Source of the DNA: Siphonodentalium dalli
Taxonomy: Eukaryota; Mollusca; Scaphopoda; Gadilida; Siphonodentaliidae
Direction: 5' to 3'
Length of the DNA: 64,000 nucleotides
Assembly: GCA_032622095.1 (NCBI GenBank)
Contig: CP136061.1
Coordinates: forward strand, 7,760,734-7,824,733
Position 1 is the first letter of the stretch. Each line of letters starts with the position of its first letter. Of the stretch, positions 63,794-64,000 are shown in pieces. Under the pieces are notes generated by a model. It was not told the origin of the DNA, searched no databases, and was given only the letters and a program-made list of their open reading frames with translations. A program made the position numbers and the translations under genes.

Positions 63794-64000
63794 CAATTTG
63801 TTTCAATTATTTTCGACCATGTAACCCTAAACACAGGTATTATTTTTTTTGGCCTAAATAATAGCCGATGAAATTTCTTTTCGCCTAGGCATTTGCCTCG
63901 GCTTAGCCAATAGCCGACGCTATTAACATCGCTGTGTACCCACATATGGGTCACACAGCAATCGTACTGACCTGGATAACAGGATAAACTACAAATCGTG
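63794..64000. other. Window end, nothing recognised
   Basis: No feature beyond short GC-balanced sequence. Confidence 0.4.

Overview
The window is eukaryotic, animal-type genomic DNA. It is AT-rich and intron-dominated, about half of it is recognisable repeat, and it shows no operons, ribosome-binding sites or long open frames. Small non-autonomous transposons, minisatellites and bivalve 'pearl'-like tandem-core elements suggest a marine invertebrate, most likely a mollusc. That assignment is an inference; no species marker was seen.

One real gene was found: a TUB/TULP-family (tubby-like) gene on the minus strand, running from about 50716 down to the stop codon at 5320 (45 kb). I rebuilt ten coding exons by eye: 50716-50698 (twin copy 50368-50350), 47948-47895, 26078-25798, 17695-17483, 17148-17036, 16200-16101, 14424-14326, 10215-10127, 9074-8991 and 5453-5320. 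Every junction has AG/GT sites and matching codon phase. The exons total 1185 nt (394 residues) once one extra base in exon 8 is discounted; as printed, that base shifts the frame and truncates the protein. Both tubby family signatures are intact.

The most unusual pattern is that five of the ten exon edges are tandemly duplicated into the neighbouring intron. Exon 7's end plus its splice donor became a 43-bp minisatellite with ten full copies. Exon 8's end plus donor occurs four times, exon 5's end plus donor twice, the terminal exon's start twice, and the first coding exon plus donor twice. Intron 7 also carries a 3-kb array of a 19-bp unit.

The introns and upstream flank are packed with mobile DNA. 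Families B, C and D (ends TTAACCCTTT) duplicate a TTAA target, shown by a satellite insertion, a nested insertion and an adjacent empty site; F has similar ends but no target-site evidence here. Family E (ends CAGTAATGC) uses TA, with two empty sites in a neighbouring duplicate. Family A (ends CAAGCCTTGAAATAG) and two GGGGCGCC-ended elements have 8-bp hAT-like duplications. B, C and D share an internal palindrome (core GCCAATGCATTCTCTTATAT) found about 35 times. Intron 2 holds a 4.1-kb imperfect palindrome carrying a frameshifted Cys/His-rich frame, a LINE 3' end inside a MITE, and a 1.5-kb tandem-core element.

Layout: 1-5300 downstream flank with repeats; 5320-17695 exons 10-4; 17700-25790 intron 3; 25798-26078 exon 3; 26080-47890 intron 2; 47895-50716 exons 2 and 1; 50717-64000 upstream flank, with two weak candidate exons at 54847-54973 and 58247-58307 and otherwise repeats.
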